From positions 1 through 7,678 of the forward strand of contig JBAYNS010000049.1 of assembly GCA_041678625.1 (NCBI GenBank): a stretch of 7,678 nucleotides of DNA, in the 5' to 3' direction. Below, one piece after another: positions 1 through 5,718 of the stretch. This DNA is from JBAYNS01 sp041678625. GTDB lineage: Bacteria > Patescibacteriota > Gracilibacteria > Peribacterales > Peribacteraceae. The first letter of the stretch is position 1. Each line of letters opens with the position of its first letter. A program made the position numbers and the translations under genes. The notes below the pieces were generated by a model. It did no database searches and was not told the origin of the DNA. It was given only the letters and a program-made list of their open reading frames with translations.

Positions 1-1611
1 ATACAACACCTCCGGCATATCAATCGCCAGTCCTGCATGCTGCGAGGATTCAGAATCCAGGAGCATGCCGGTGCCTACCCCATCATTATTGAGGAAGAGC
101 GCCCCCGTGCTCACCGCTTCTGTCGTGGAAATGTTCAGTCTTTGTCCGGACATCGTTCCCTTCACCTCCAATGTCGTCTCCGCTGTCCAGCTGTCCTCGC
201 CACCCTGTGTAATGAGGAGTGCCCCCGTCATCGTATCTCCCGCTACGCGGACGTAGCGGTCGTCGGCTGTTCCCTGTGTTATGCCACCATCATTACTATC
301 CGTTGCCCATGAAAGTTGACCGTTCCCATCGGTCTTCAGTACCTTTCCTGACGCTGTTCCATCGGAGTAGGGGAACGTGTAGGTAACACTATTCAGTTCA
401 ACCGTTGATCCGAACATTGCTGCTCCTTCTATAGAGAGAGTGCCAGAGGACGTTAGTCGGTCTTGCCCATGGAGAATGCGACCAGAGGCAGTGCCGAGAA
501 TTTCGAGTGACAAGCCATCATCCGCAGCGGAAGATCCAAGCGCTTCCCCGATGATCACTGATCCTGAGACGGAAAGCTGTGAACCGGGTGTAGCGGTATC
601 GATACCCAGTTCACCAGTCGGTTGAAGGATTACTTTTTGATTTTCAGTACCCCCTGCAGATATGATTAATTTATCATTATCATTGCCTGCATTGATAATG
701 TTCCATTTTTGAGTACCTGCTTCTTTAAGGTTGATTCCAGCATACTGATTGTTTGCGCTATCCGCTGTAATCCATGCAGCACTTCCATCCGAGTGAGCGA
801 GAATTCTCGTGTAACCAGTGGCATTATATACCTCCAATTGCTCTGATGGGTTTGCAGTGCCGATGCCTACATGCTCATTTGTGGTATCTATGTTCAGAAC
901 AGGATTACCTCCGTCGGCATCCAGCACCTGAACGGATGTAGTGGAATCTATGCGATTCTGAACTTTTACACTGCCAGATCCAGAGAGCATTTCCTCGGCA
1001 TGCAAATGTGTTCCAGAGGCGGTTCCCTGAACGTTCACGTCATCATTGAAGTTGAAGCGTTCGCTGGTGCGTTCGTAGGTGAGTTTCTTCTGCAGAGTGT
1101 CGCCGAACTGAATGTAGACATCGGAAGCTGTATCATCGTCATCGATCACCTGGAACGCCTCGGTATTTACCAGAAGCGTTGGATTCCATGAGCTGGCTGC
1201 ATCGGCGAGGGTAGGAGCGACCAGAAGAAGGAACGAAATGTTCAGGAAGAGCAGAAGCAGAAGCGTCACGATGCGCGGGCGCTTCAGCAGCGTCCGCAGC
1301 ATTCCTTTTAGATGGTAAAGGAATGAATCATCTTTCTGCGATTGAGCACTGTGTGCATTGTGACAAAGCGGGTGGCTTACAGTCGGTTTATCCGTAAGCG
1401 TGGAAAGATCAGTGGGATCAAACCGCTTCAGCCATCGGTAGAAGGTCGTGCGCGCAATGCCGAACTGCCGGCACGTTGCGCTCACGGATCCGTACGTGTT
1501 GTAGTGCAAAAACCACTGCAGTCGTTCAACAACTTCTTTGTTCATGCCTCCATCGAGCGCTTGCTCGAGGAGGGTGAGGAGTGTGCCTCTGGTAGGGGCA
1601 GTGTCCGGCAT
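1..1611 (-). CDS. HTH-transmembrane-tail-fibre-like surface protein (3' end outside window)
   Basis: The frame is open for 537 codons from the ATG at 1611-1609 to the left edge; the C-terminus is missing. Domains in order: residues 36-66 look like the helix-turn-helix found at the N-terminus of IS481-type transposases (GSVSATCRQFGIARTTFYRW); residues about 67-103 are a polar linker; residues 104-139 have a basic start (MLRTLLKRPR), about 20 hydrophobic residues and an ADA-A site like a signal peptide; the rest is Gly/Thr/Ser-rich and fibre-like. VGIGTANPSEQLEV (248) and DDRYVRVAGDTMTGALL (450) are motifs known from phage tail fibres and large bacterial surface proteins. A G-T-x-S-G motif recurs at residues 196, 373, 418 and 485. 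Translation could instead start at Met104 (1302), giving a plain secreted protein, but there AAGGA abuts the ATG. The start at 1611 also lacks a clear Shine-Dalgarno. The exterior assignment is good; the function (adhesin, surface fibre, sensor) is unknown. Confidence 0.8.
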   Translation of the reverse strand, partial: MPDTAPTRGTLLTLLEQALDGGMNKEVVERLQWFLHYNTYGSVSATCRQFGIARTTFYRWLKRFDPTDLSTLTDKPTVSHPLCHNAHSAQSQKDDSFLYHLKGMLRTLLKRPRIVTLLLLLFLNISFLLLVAPTLADAASSWNPTLLVNTEAFQVIDDDDTASDVYIQFGDTLQKKLTYERTSERFNFNDDVNVQGTASGTHLHAEEMLSGSGSVKVQNRIDSTTSVQVLDADGGNPVLNIDTTNEHVGIGTANPSEQLEVYNATGYTRILAHSDGSAAWITADSANNQYAGINLKEAGTQKWNIINAGNDNDKLIISAGGTENQKVILQPTGELGIDTATPGSQLSVSGSVIIGEALGSSAADDGLSLEILGTASGRILHGQDRLTSSGTLSIEGAAMFGSTVELNSVTYTFPYSDGTASGKVLKTDGNGQLSWATDSNDGGITQGTADDRYVRVAGDTMTGALLITQGGEDSWTAETTLEVKGTMSGQRLNISTTEAVSTGALFLNNDGVGTGMLLDSESSQHAGLAIDMPEVLY

Positions 1612-1664
1612 GGTTTTATCTGTTTCTTTGGGTGTTGCGTTCTCTGTACCAAATGAATCTTTCT

Positions 1665-1692
1665 ATTATAGCGTAAAACAGGTTTTTTTCAA
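1665..1692 (-). promoter_or_regulatory. Sigma70-type promoter of the surface protein gene
   Basis: Read on the minus strand, TTGAAA (1692-1687) and a perfect TATAAT (1670-1665) are separated by 16 bp. Transcription would begin near 1658, leaving a leader of about 47 nt before the ATG at 1611. This promoter includes the HTH-coding part of the gene, which supports translation from 1611 rather than only from the internal Met104. Confidence 0.65.
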
Positions 1693-1735
1693 AGTATCCA
1701 CGCTGCAAGGACGTTCTCTGTCAATAGCAGAACCC

Positions 1736-1747
1736 TGTAGCGCTACA
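1736..1747. repeat. 12-bp perfect palindrome with a downstream half-site
   Basis: TGTAGCGCTACA is a perfect palindrome, and its first eight bases (TGTAGCGC) recur at 1760-1767, 24 bp further on. It lies between the surface gene promoter and the tRNA-Ser gene, about 44 bp upstream of the former's -35. The spacing and symmetry suit an operator, but no regulator is identified and chance is possible. Confidence 0.35.
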
Positions 1748-1778
1748 TGGTGAATGCGGTGTAGCGCGCAAAATGAGG

Positions 1779-1784
1779 TATACT
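1779..1784 (+). promoter_or_regulatory. Probable -10 box of the tRNA-Ser gene
   Basis: TATACT ends seven bases before the first tRNA base, so transcription would start almost at the mature 5' end. No good -35 hexamer is seen at the usual distance. Confidence 0.45.
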
Positions 1785-1790
1785 AGGGCT

Positions 1791-1880
1791 GGAGGGATGG
1801 CCGAGTGGTCGATGGCGACGGTCTTGAAAACCGTTAGGCCCGCAAGGGTCTCGTGGGTTCGAATCCCACTCCCTCCGCCA
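1791..1880 (+). tRNA. tRNA-Ser(UGA), CCA encoded
   Basis: The 7-bp acceptor stem pairs GGAGGGA (1791-1797) with TCCCTCC (1870-1876), followed by discriminator G and a genome-encoded CCA (1878-1880). The anticodon arm is ACGGT-CTTGAAA-ACCGT with anticodon TGA, which reads UCA. A long class II variable arm (GGCCC-GCAA-GGGTC) is typical of serine tRNAs. The T arm is GTGGG-TTCGAAT-CCCAC. No anomalies are seen. Confidence 0.97.
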
Positions 1881-1989
1881 GCCTACGTTCCGCAAATGCG
1901 GAATCTTCGGCTGGCAGGCCAACCTGAGCAAAAGTGGGATCTTTGACCGACAGGCCAATCTGAGCAAATGAGGAATCTTCGGCTGGTAG
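1881..1989. repeat. Three degenerate 36-bp tandem repeats after tRNA-Ser
   Basis: The units are 1881-1917 (37 bp), 1918-1953 and 1954-1989 (36 bp each). Each begins GCC, holds GCAAA near its centre followed by a GGAATCTTC- or GGGATCTTT-like block, and ends with CAG or TAG. A fourth GCCAAT start at 1990 runs straight into the stop codon of the epimerase gene. Unit 1 contains the perfect stem TTCCGC-AAAT-GCGGAA (1888-1903). Its GGCTGGC (1909-1915) can also pair with GCCAGCC (1877-1883), which includes the tRNA 3' end. No T-tract follows, so this is not a standard terminator. Confidence 0.75.
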
Positions 1990-1995
1990 GCCAAT

Positions 1996-2634
1996 TTACT
2001 GAAGAATTTCTGCAGGAAAAGCCTTAGGGAAGCCAATATCCACTAAACGGAGCTCTCCTACGAATTTCTGTGCTTTTGGGGCCAAAAGCCCCTGTTTCAT
2101 CACTCCGAAGACAATGATGATATTTGCCTTGATACAGGGGTTTTTGGCTTCCCCTGAAGTGGTATCCAGACCCGAAGGAACATCCAATGCTAATACAGGA
2201 CAATTCTGAGTATTAGTCCACTCAATGAGCTCGGCCGTCCGGCCTCGCGGGTTGCCCTTGAGCGAGTAGCCCAGCAGCCCATCGATGACGAGGTCGGTCT
2301 GCTCAGGGAAATCGTCTTTGATAACTCCGCCAAACTTTTCCCACACATTCAATTGGTGCACTGTCACCGGCTTGAGTTTGTCGACGGGGCGGGAGAGAAG
2401 GGCGACCGGTTCGTAACTCCAAAGTTTCAACCACTTTGCACACACCAATGCATCATCGCCGTTCCCACTGGGGCCAGTAAGAATAACAATAGTAGGCTTG
2501 TCATCCTGAGCGGAGTCGAAGGGTGACAATGGAAGTGTCATGGTTCGACTACGCCCACCATGACAATTCTTTTTACAAACCATCGCGCGTGCATACTGAT
2601 TCATTGGAGAGGGTTCCAAGGCAACCAAAAGCAA
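1996..2634 (-). CDS. NAD(P)HX epimerase-like protein (YjeF N-terminal domain)
   Basis: The family epimerises the R and S forms of hydrated NAD(P)H so that a partner dehydratase can repair them. The 212-residue product has the Rossmann core of the YjeF_N/NnrE family: ILTGPSGNGDDALVCAKWL (51-69), VIDGLLGYSLKG (116-127), LALDVPSGLDTTSGE (148-162) and a GLLAP...GELRLVDIG ending (182-201). The usual NNGGDG loop is changed to GNGDDA, so activity is uncertain. The dehydratase domain is absent. The start is a TTG at 2634, chosen because GAGGA lies 8 nt upstream; ATG at 2604 lacks such a site. Residues 24-46 come from two REP-like palindromes and replace or interrupt the usual N-terminal helices. It lies 51 bp downstream of transketolase on the same strand, probably co-transcribed. 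Fold assignment is strong; full function is less certain. Confidence 0.85.
   Translation of the reverse strand: MLLVALEPSPMNQYARAMVCKKNCHGGRSRTMTLPLSPFDSAQDDKPTIVILTGPSGNGDDALVCAKWLKLWSYEPVALLSRPVDKLKPVTVHQLNVWEKFGGVIKDDFPEQTDLVIDGLLGYSLKGNPRGRTAELIEWTNTQNCPVLALDVPSGLDTTSGEAKNPCIKANIIIVFGVMKQGLLAPKAQKFVGELRLVDIGFPKAFPAEILQ
2498..2529. repeat. REP-like palindrome 1, inside the epimerase gene
   Basis: TTGTCA (2498-2503) pairs with TGACAA (2524-2529); with one T-G wobble and CC/GG this extends to a 9-bp stem. The 14-nt loop is TGAGCGGAGTCGAA. The TCATCCTGAGC...GTCGAAGG pattern resembles extragenic palindromes dispersed in many bacterial genomes; that recognition is from memory, not a search. 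Confidence 0.7.
2536..2565. repeat. REP-like palindrome 2, opposite orientation
   Basis: TGTCATGG (2536-2543) pairs perfectly with CCATGACA (2558-2565) around a 14-nt loop. The reverse complement of this loop, TGGGCGTAGTCGAA, differs from the loop of palindrome 1 at only two of 14 positions. The two are therefore inverted copies of one element, separated by 6 bp, as in BIME-type REP pairs. Confidence 0.7.
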
Positions 2635-2678
2635 CCAAGGATTCCTCGTTGGCTGCTTTAACTTCTTTGGTTGCCTTG
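2617..2678 (-). promoter_or_regulatory. Intercistronic hairpin enclosing the epimerase start region
   Basis: A perfect 13-bp stem pairs 2617-2629 (CAAGGCAACCAAA) with 2666-2678 (TTTGGTTGCCTTG). The 36-nt loop region can form a second, imperfect stem (AGCAACCAAGGA against the TTGGCTGCT side). In the minus-strand transcript it sits just after the transketolase stop. It places the GAGGA ribosome binding site (2647-2643) in the apical loop and the TTG start (2634) in the inner arm. No T-tract follows, so translational control or mRNA processing fits better than termination. Confidence 0.55.
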
Positions 2679-2685
2679 AATTGGG

Positions 2686-4998
2686 CTACAGCGAGACATC
2701 GCTGAGCCTCTCTATCAGATCATCATTTGATGGCAATTGGTCGGGTGAGGACGTTCGTACACCCCAATATTTACGCAATTCCGGTAGGTATTCTTTCTGA
2801 CTAAGCAACTTGTCTACAAATGGTTGTGCTGAAGTTTTAAAACGACTTGTGCGTAAGTTTGTTAGTAATTCGAAGATCGATGTGACAAATGCATCTTCAC
2901 CGCCACAAATCTCTGTGTGCACTGCATCTTCCACTGCGTCCACGATGCTTTCGGTATCCAGTCCCGCCATGAACTTAAGGTCATTGGCAGTTGCCGATGG
3001 GAAGTAGTGCGATAGTCCAAGACGTCGGAGTGAACAGGGGAGTGCAAAGTCTGCGATGATGTCCGCCACTTGTGTGGCGAGGCCGCCATCGGAGTTATGA
3101 TCTTCCACGACGATCAGGTGTCCCGTTTCGAGTGCCGCTTCGATGACAGCGGCGGCATCGATCGGACGGATACAACTCACATTGAGAACGCGCACCTTTA
3201 TAGGAGTTTCAGCACTGGCAAGTTCATCGGCAGCTGCAACGGCATCATGTACTCCGATTCCAACGGCCAAAATTGTTACATCGTCATTGGTATCTCCGTA
3301 TCCTCGAACACGGTCAATCTGCCCATTGTACTGATATTCTTTACCGTAGAGCAGATTTCCATCGGGAGTACGCAGCTGCTCGTGTCCGCTGCGCGGAGAG
3401 AAGAGATAGATACTCTGATGTCCTTCGGCAATGGTTTCAAAAGCCTTCTCCACCATGGCTCCGGCCTGATTGGAGTCTGCCGGCATCCATACCTGTGTGT
3501 GATAGAAGGGGATATTGAAATAGTTCTGTTCCTGATGTGTCTCGCCGTCCTCTCCAACGGAGAGTCCTGTGTGCGTGCAATCATTAATGATGCCGCACCG
3601 TGTGTGTCTGCAATTGATGTCAATGAGGCGCGCGCTCGCGCGCGCTTCGTTCGTTCCGAATGCAGCGAAGGTATAGGTAACGGGGAGCAGACCGACCTGG
3701 CGCATACCCGCCGCCATCATCAGCATGTTCGCCTCGGCAACACCAACATTGATCACACGATCGGGAAAATCCTTTGCGACTTTATCAAATCCTCCGGAAC
3801 CGGCCAGATCCGCATGCAGAACAATGATGCGCTCATCCACCTTCATGAGATTCTTGATGTGCAGTGCGCCGATCTCTTTGCGAGCCGCGCCCTTCTCTTC
3901 CATGGGTGTACGTTCGTATCCATTGAGTTTCTCCATTTTCCAGGAAAGCGCAATATCCGTCTCTGTTCTCGATTTCTCCGTATAGCGGCTCTGTTCCTTC
4001 TTGCGGAAGGTTTGGTAAGCCTTCAGAGCTTCATCAAGTGGCTGTAATTGCTTCATTGCACGCTCTGCTTCCTCTTCCGAGAGGGGAGCGCCGTGAAAAT
4101 TCTTCTTTCCGGTGTTCGAACCTTCCTCCATGAAGTCGATGCCGTATCCCATCGTTGTGTAATAGCAGATGAAGATCGGTTTTCCTTTTCCAAGTAGTGC
4201 GTCAGCTTTGTCTAGTGCCGCAACAACCTGCGCAGGGTCATTGCCATTCTGCACTTCGATCACGTTCCATCCGGTTGCTGCAGCGATGGAAGCGAAGTCC
4301 GCTGCCATCGTGTTGCTCGGCATGTTATCCAACTGCATGTCATTGAAATCTCCGTGAACGACAAGGTTGTCCACATTCAAGTGTGATGCCAGGCGAAATG
4401 CTTCCATCACCTGGCCTTCCTGTGCATCACCGTCGGCCAGCAGTACATCCACAATGGGGATTGGGGATTGTTTGCGGAGATATTGAAGGCCGTATGCTGC
4501 ACCGAGTGCATTGCTCACCCCCTTTCCCAATGGGCCGGTGCCAAACGGAATGTCCCCGATGCCGGCTTCAATGTGGCCGGGGAGTCCATCGGGAGTGCGA
4601 AATGTATCGATAATCGTTTGAGGATCTTTCAGGCGTGCATCGGTACCTTCTCGTCCAAAGAGCCACTGCAACGTGAAGGCCAGAAGCGAAAGGTGCCCGG
4701 GACTCATGCGCAGAGGCTGATCCCGGCTGGGATCGCGCCGCTTCATAACGTGGTAGCAGCAGGTGAACGCAGAGAGCGGTCCGCCCGGATGCCCAGACTT
4801 ATGCTTGAGTGGCGCCTGAATGACAACGTGTTTCAGAATCGTATGTGCCAGCTCGTATGCTTTCTGATCGTCTTTGCTTAACTCGATTGCATCATCTGGT
4901 CCGATCCATACCCGTTCGCCAGGCGTGCTCGATTGCACTATGCGTTGGCACGATTGCGGAGCTCCTTTCAGATCGGAGACCTTTGGTCGGTGTGTCAT
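2686..4998 (-). CDS. tkt: Transketolase, single-chain, thiamine diphosphate-dependent
   Basis: Transfers two-carbon ketol units between pentose phosphate and glycolytic sugars, with ThDP and a divalent metal, in the cytoplasm. The 770-residue reading from ATG 4998 holds, in order: HKSGHPGG (66-73), the ThDP-binding region PGHLSLLAF and FGTGPLGKGVSNALGAAYG, the metal/ThDP motif ADGDAQEG (188-195) with HGDFNDMQLD downstream, a second domain with NVGVAEANM carrying the catalytic Glu (about 422) and VGEDGETHQ (481-489), and a C-terminal domain. At 770 residues it is longer than the roughly 660 of common transketolases, with an N-terminal extension and a longer tail. The frame stays open up to 5079, but those residues are not family-like. 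No Shine-Dalgarno precedes 4998. The epimerase gene follows after 51 bp. The sequence resembles the transketolase family far better than DXP synthase or pyruvate dehydrogenase E1. Confidence 0.95.
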   Translation of the reverse strand: MTHRPKVSDLKGAPQSCQRIVQSSTPGERVWIGPDDAIELSKDDQKAYELAHTILKHVVIQAPLKHKSGHPGGPLSAFTCCYHVMKRRDPSRDQPLRMSPGHLSLLAFTLQWLFGREGTDARLKDPQTIIDTFRTPDGLPGHIEAGIGDIPFGTGPLGKGVSNALGAAYGLQYLRKQSPIPIVDVLLADGDAQEGQVMEAFRLASHLNVDNLVVHGDFNDMQLDNMPSNTMAADFASIAAATGWNVIEVQNGNDPAQVVAALDKADALLGKGKPIFICYYTTMGYGIDFMEEGSNTGKKNFHGAPLSEEEAERAMKQLQPLDEALKAYQTFRKKEQSRYTEKSRTETDIALSWKMEKLNGYERTPMEEKGAARKEIGALHIKNLMKVDERIIVLHADLAGSGGFDKVAKDFPDRVINVGVAEANMLMMAAGMRQVGLLPVTYTFAAFGTNEARASARLIDINCRHTRCGIINDCTHTGLSVGEDGETHQEQNYFNIPFYHTQVWMPADSNQAGAMVEKAFETIAEGHQSIYLFSPRSGHEQLRTPDGNLLYGKEYQYNGQIDRVRGYGDTNDDVTILAVGIGVHDAVAAADELASAETPIKVRVLNVSCIRPIDAAAVIEAALETGHLIVVEDHNSDGGLATQVADIIADFALPCSLRRLGLSHYFPSATANDLKFMAGLDTESIVDAVEDAVHTEICGGEDAFVTSIFELLTNLRTSRFKTSAQPFVDKLLSQKEYLPELRKYWGVRTSSPDQLPSNDDLIERLSDVSL
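3628..3645. repeat. 18-bp alternating GC inverted repeat inside tkt
   Basis: GCGCGCGC-TC-GCGCGCGC is a perfect 8-bp inverted repeat with a 2-nt centre. It encodes the Ala-Arg-Ala-Ser-Ala-Arg stretch of the second ThDP-domain, using GCG and CGC codons throughout. Alternating purine-pyrimidine tracts of this kind can adopt Z-DNA or extrude a cruciform; whether it does so here is not known. Confidence 0.6.
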
Positions 4999-5050
4999 AG
5001 TGCATGGAGTGTACGGGGTGCAAGGGAATGGGTAAAGATAGACCGTCATA

Positions 5051-5079
5051 TTGAATGCAATCATCTTGCTTGTTACCAT
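5051..5079 (+). promoter_or_regulatory. Candidate promoter for the 134-residue protein gene
   Basis: TTGAAT (5051-5056) and TACCAT (5074-5079) are separated by 17 bp and lie 28 bp before the ATG at 5108. Both hexamers are imperfect matches. The same 109-bp gap must hold the divergent transketolase promoter, for which no convincing hexamer pair was found. Confidence 0.35.
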
Positions 5080-5107
5080 AGAGACTTTGACGTAACTTTA
5101 CGCATCC

Positions 5108-5512
5108 ATGACAGAGGAAGTCGAATATGATCCTAGAAGGGCACTAGAAGAATGGAACACCTTTCAGAGGATGGCGATGGAACATGCTGATGCAACACGT
5201 ACGCAACTACGCAGGATTATCGAGACTGCACAGAGAGAGTATCAATCGCCTGCAGAATTTGTTTGGTTTGAACCTTACATTGAGATCTTAGCAGCCATGC
5301 ATGAGGTGCCTGAAGGTGCTGCGATGAGTCCGCATTTACGTGCATTTCTTAAAGTTACCCATGGTGATATGGGCAGGCTCTACGATTTGTTATGTGTGAG
5401 TAGCCCCCTTCAAGATTCTGAGGAGAAGAGACAGTATGAGCATGTCGTGAATCGGGCAATCGACTACATCAATAATGGTGCCCATGTGCAGTGCATAAAA
5501 TCACAAATGTAA
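5108..5512 (+). CDS. Hypothetical protein, 134 residues, helical and soluble
   Basis: I do not recognise a family. The product is acidic, rich in Glu, Ala, Arg and Met, and reads as mainly amphipathic helices: residues about 9-43 (RRALEEWNTFQ...AQREY), 51-63 (WFEPYIEILAAMH), 72-92 (SPHLRAFLKVTHGDMGRLYD) and 100-120. There is no signal peptide, membrane segment or metal-binding Cys/His cluster; the two Cys (residues 96 and 129) are isolated. Codon use is ordinary and the frame is uninterrupted, which supports a real gene. ATG 5108 has no Shine-Dalgarno. An alternative ATG in the same frame, beginning MEHADA, has AGAGG six bases upstream and may be the true start. It is divergent from transketolase and convergent with the lipoprotein gene, so no operon partner hints at its role. 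Confidence 0.6.
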   Translation: MTEEVEYDPRRALEEWNTFQRMAMEHADATRTQLRRIIETAQREYQSPAEFVWFEPYIEILAAMHEVPEGAAMSPHLRAFLKVTHGDMGRLYDLLCVSSPLQDSEEKRQYEHVVNRAIDYINNGAHVQCIKSQM

Positions 5513-5558
5513 GAAAAATATTAAAAAATATTATTGAGGTTTTGCAACTGATCATGTT

Positions 5559-5579
5559 TGACCCTGCAGTGGAGGGTCA
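5559..5579 (+). other. Hairpin downstream of the 134-residue protein gene
   Basis: TGACCCT (5559-5565) pairs perfectly with AGGGTCA (5573-5579) around a 7-nt loop, 47 bp after the stop codon. The next bases (TTAGGG) are not a T-tract, so it is at best a weak terminator or an mRNA 3'-end stabiliser. Confidence 0.4.
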
Positions 5580-5609
5580 TTAGGGTGCCTCGGTCTTCAA
5601 GCAAATCTT

Positions 5610-5705
5610 ATGCGTTCAACTAGGAACCGTTTTTCCAAGTTTCCCCTCATTGGTCTAAATATCTCAGCAATTGTCCTGCTGAGTCTGCTTATGCTCTCAT
5701 TCTGA
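5610..5705 (+). CDS. Possible 31-residue single-pass membrane peptide
   Basis: A short frame from ATG 5610 to TGA 5705 encodes a basic N-terminus (MRSTRNRFSK) followed by about 20 hydrophobic residues (PLIGLNISAIVLLSLLMLSF). This basic-then-hydrophobic layout is typical of small inner-membrane proteins and of type I toxin peptides. There is no Shine-Dalgarno or clear promoter, and the frame is short enough to arise by chance. It occupies most of the 206-bp gap between the 134-residue protein gene and the convergent lipoprotein gene. Confidence 0.3.
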   Translation: MRSTRNRFSKFPLIGLNISAIVLLSLLMLSF

Positions 5706-5718
5706 TTGTGTGCGGGTT

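Noticed and set aside
1791..1989. Integration site of a mobile element at tRNA-Ser
   Set aside because: No integrase gene and no second copy of the tRNA 3' end are present in the window; the downstream repeats are not copies of the tRNA.
1881..1989. CRISPR-like array
   Set aside because: The repeats are directly adjacent with no spacers, only three degenerate units exist, and no cas gene is nearby.
1743..2036. 97-codon minus-strand frame containing WDSNPRDPCGPNGFQDRRHRPLGH
   Set aside because: The peptide is the antisense reading of the tRNA-Ser gene, a common false protein in databases; the rest reads through the 36-bp repeats.
2536..2575. Intrinsic terminator on the plus strand (perfect stem 2536-2565 followed by CAATTCTTTTT-like bases)
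   Set aside because: No plus-strand gene precedes it, and the stem is better explained as one of two paired REP-like elements.
3070..4047. 325-codon plus-strand frame opposite transketolase
   Set aside because: It is a shadow of a well-conserved enzyme gene; its product is Cys/His/Ile-rich without any family motif.
4999..5079. 27-codon N-terminal extension of transketolase
   Set aside because: The extension is Tyr/Pro/Cys-rich, unlike family N-termini, and would overlap the promoter region of the divergent gene. ATG 4998 is the better start.
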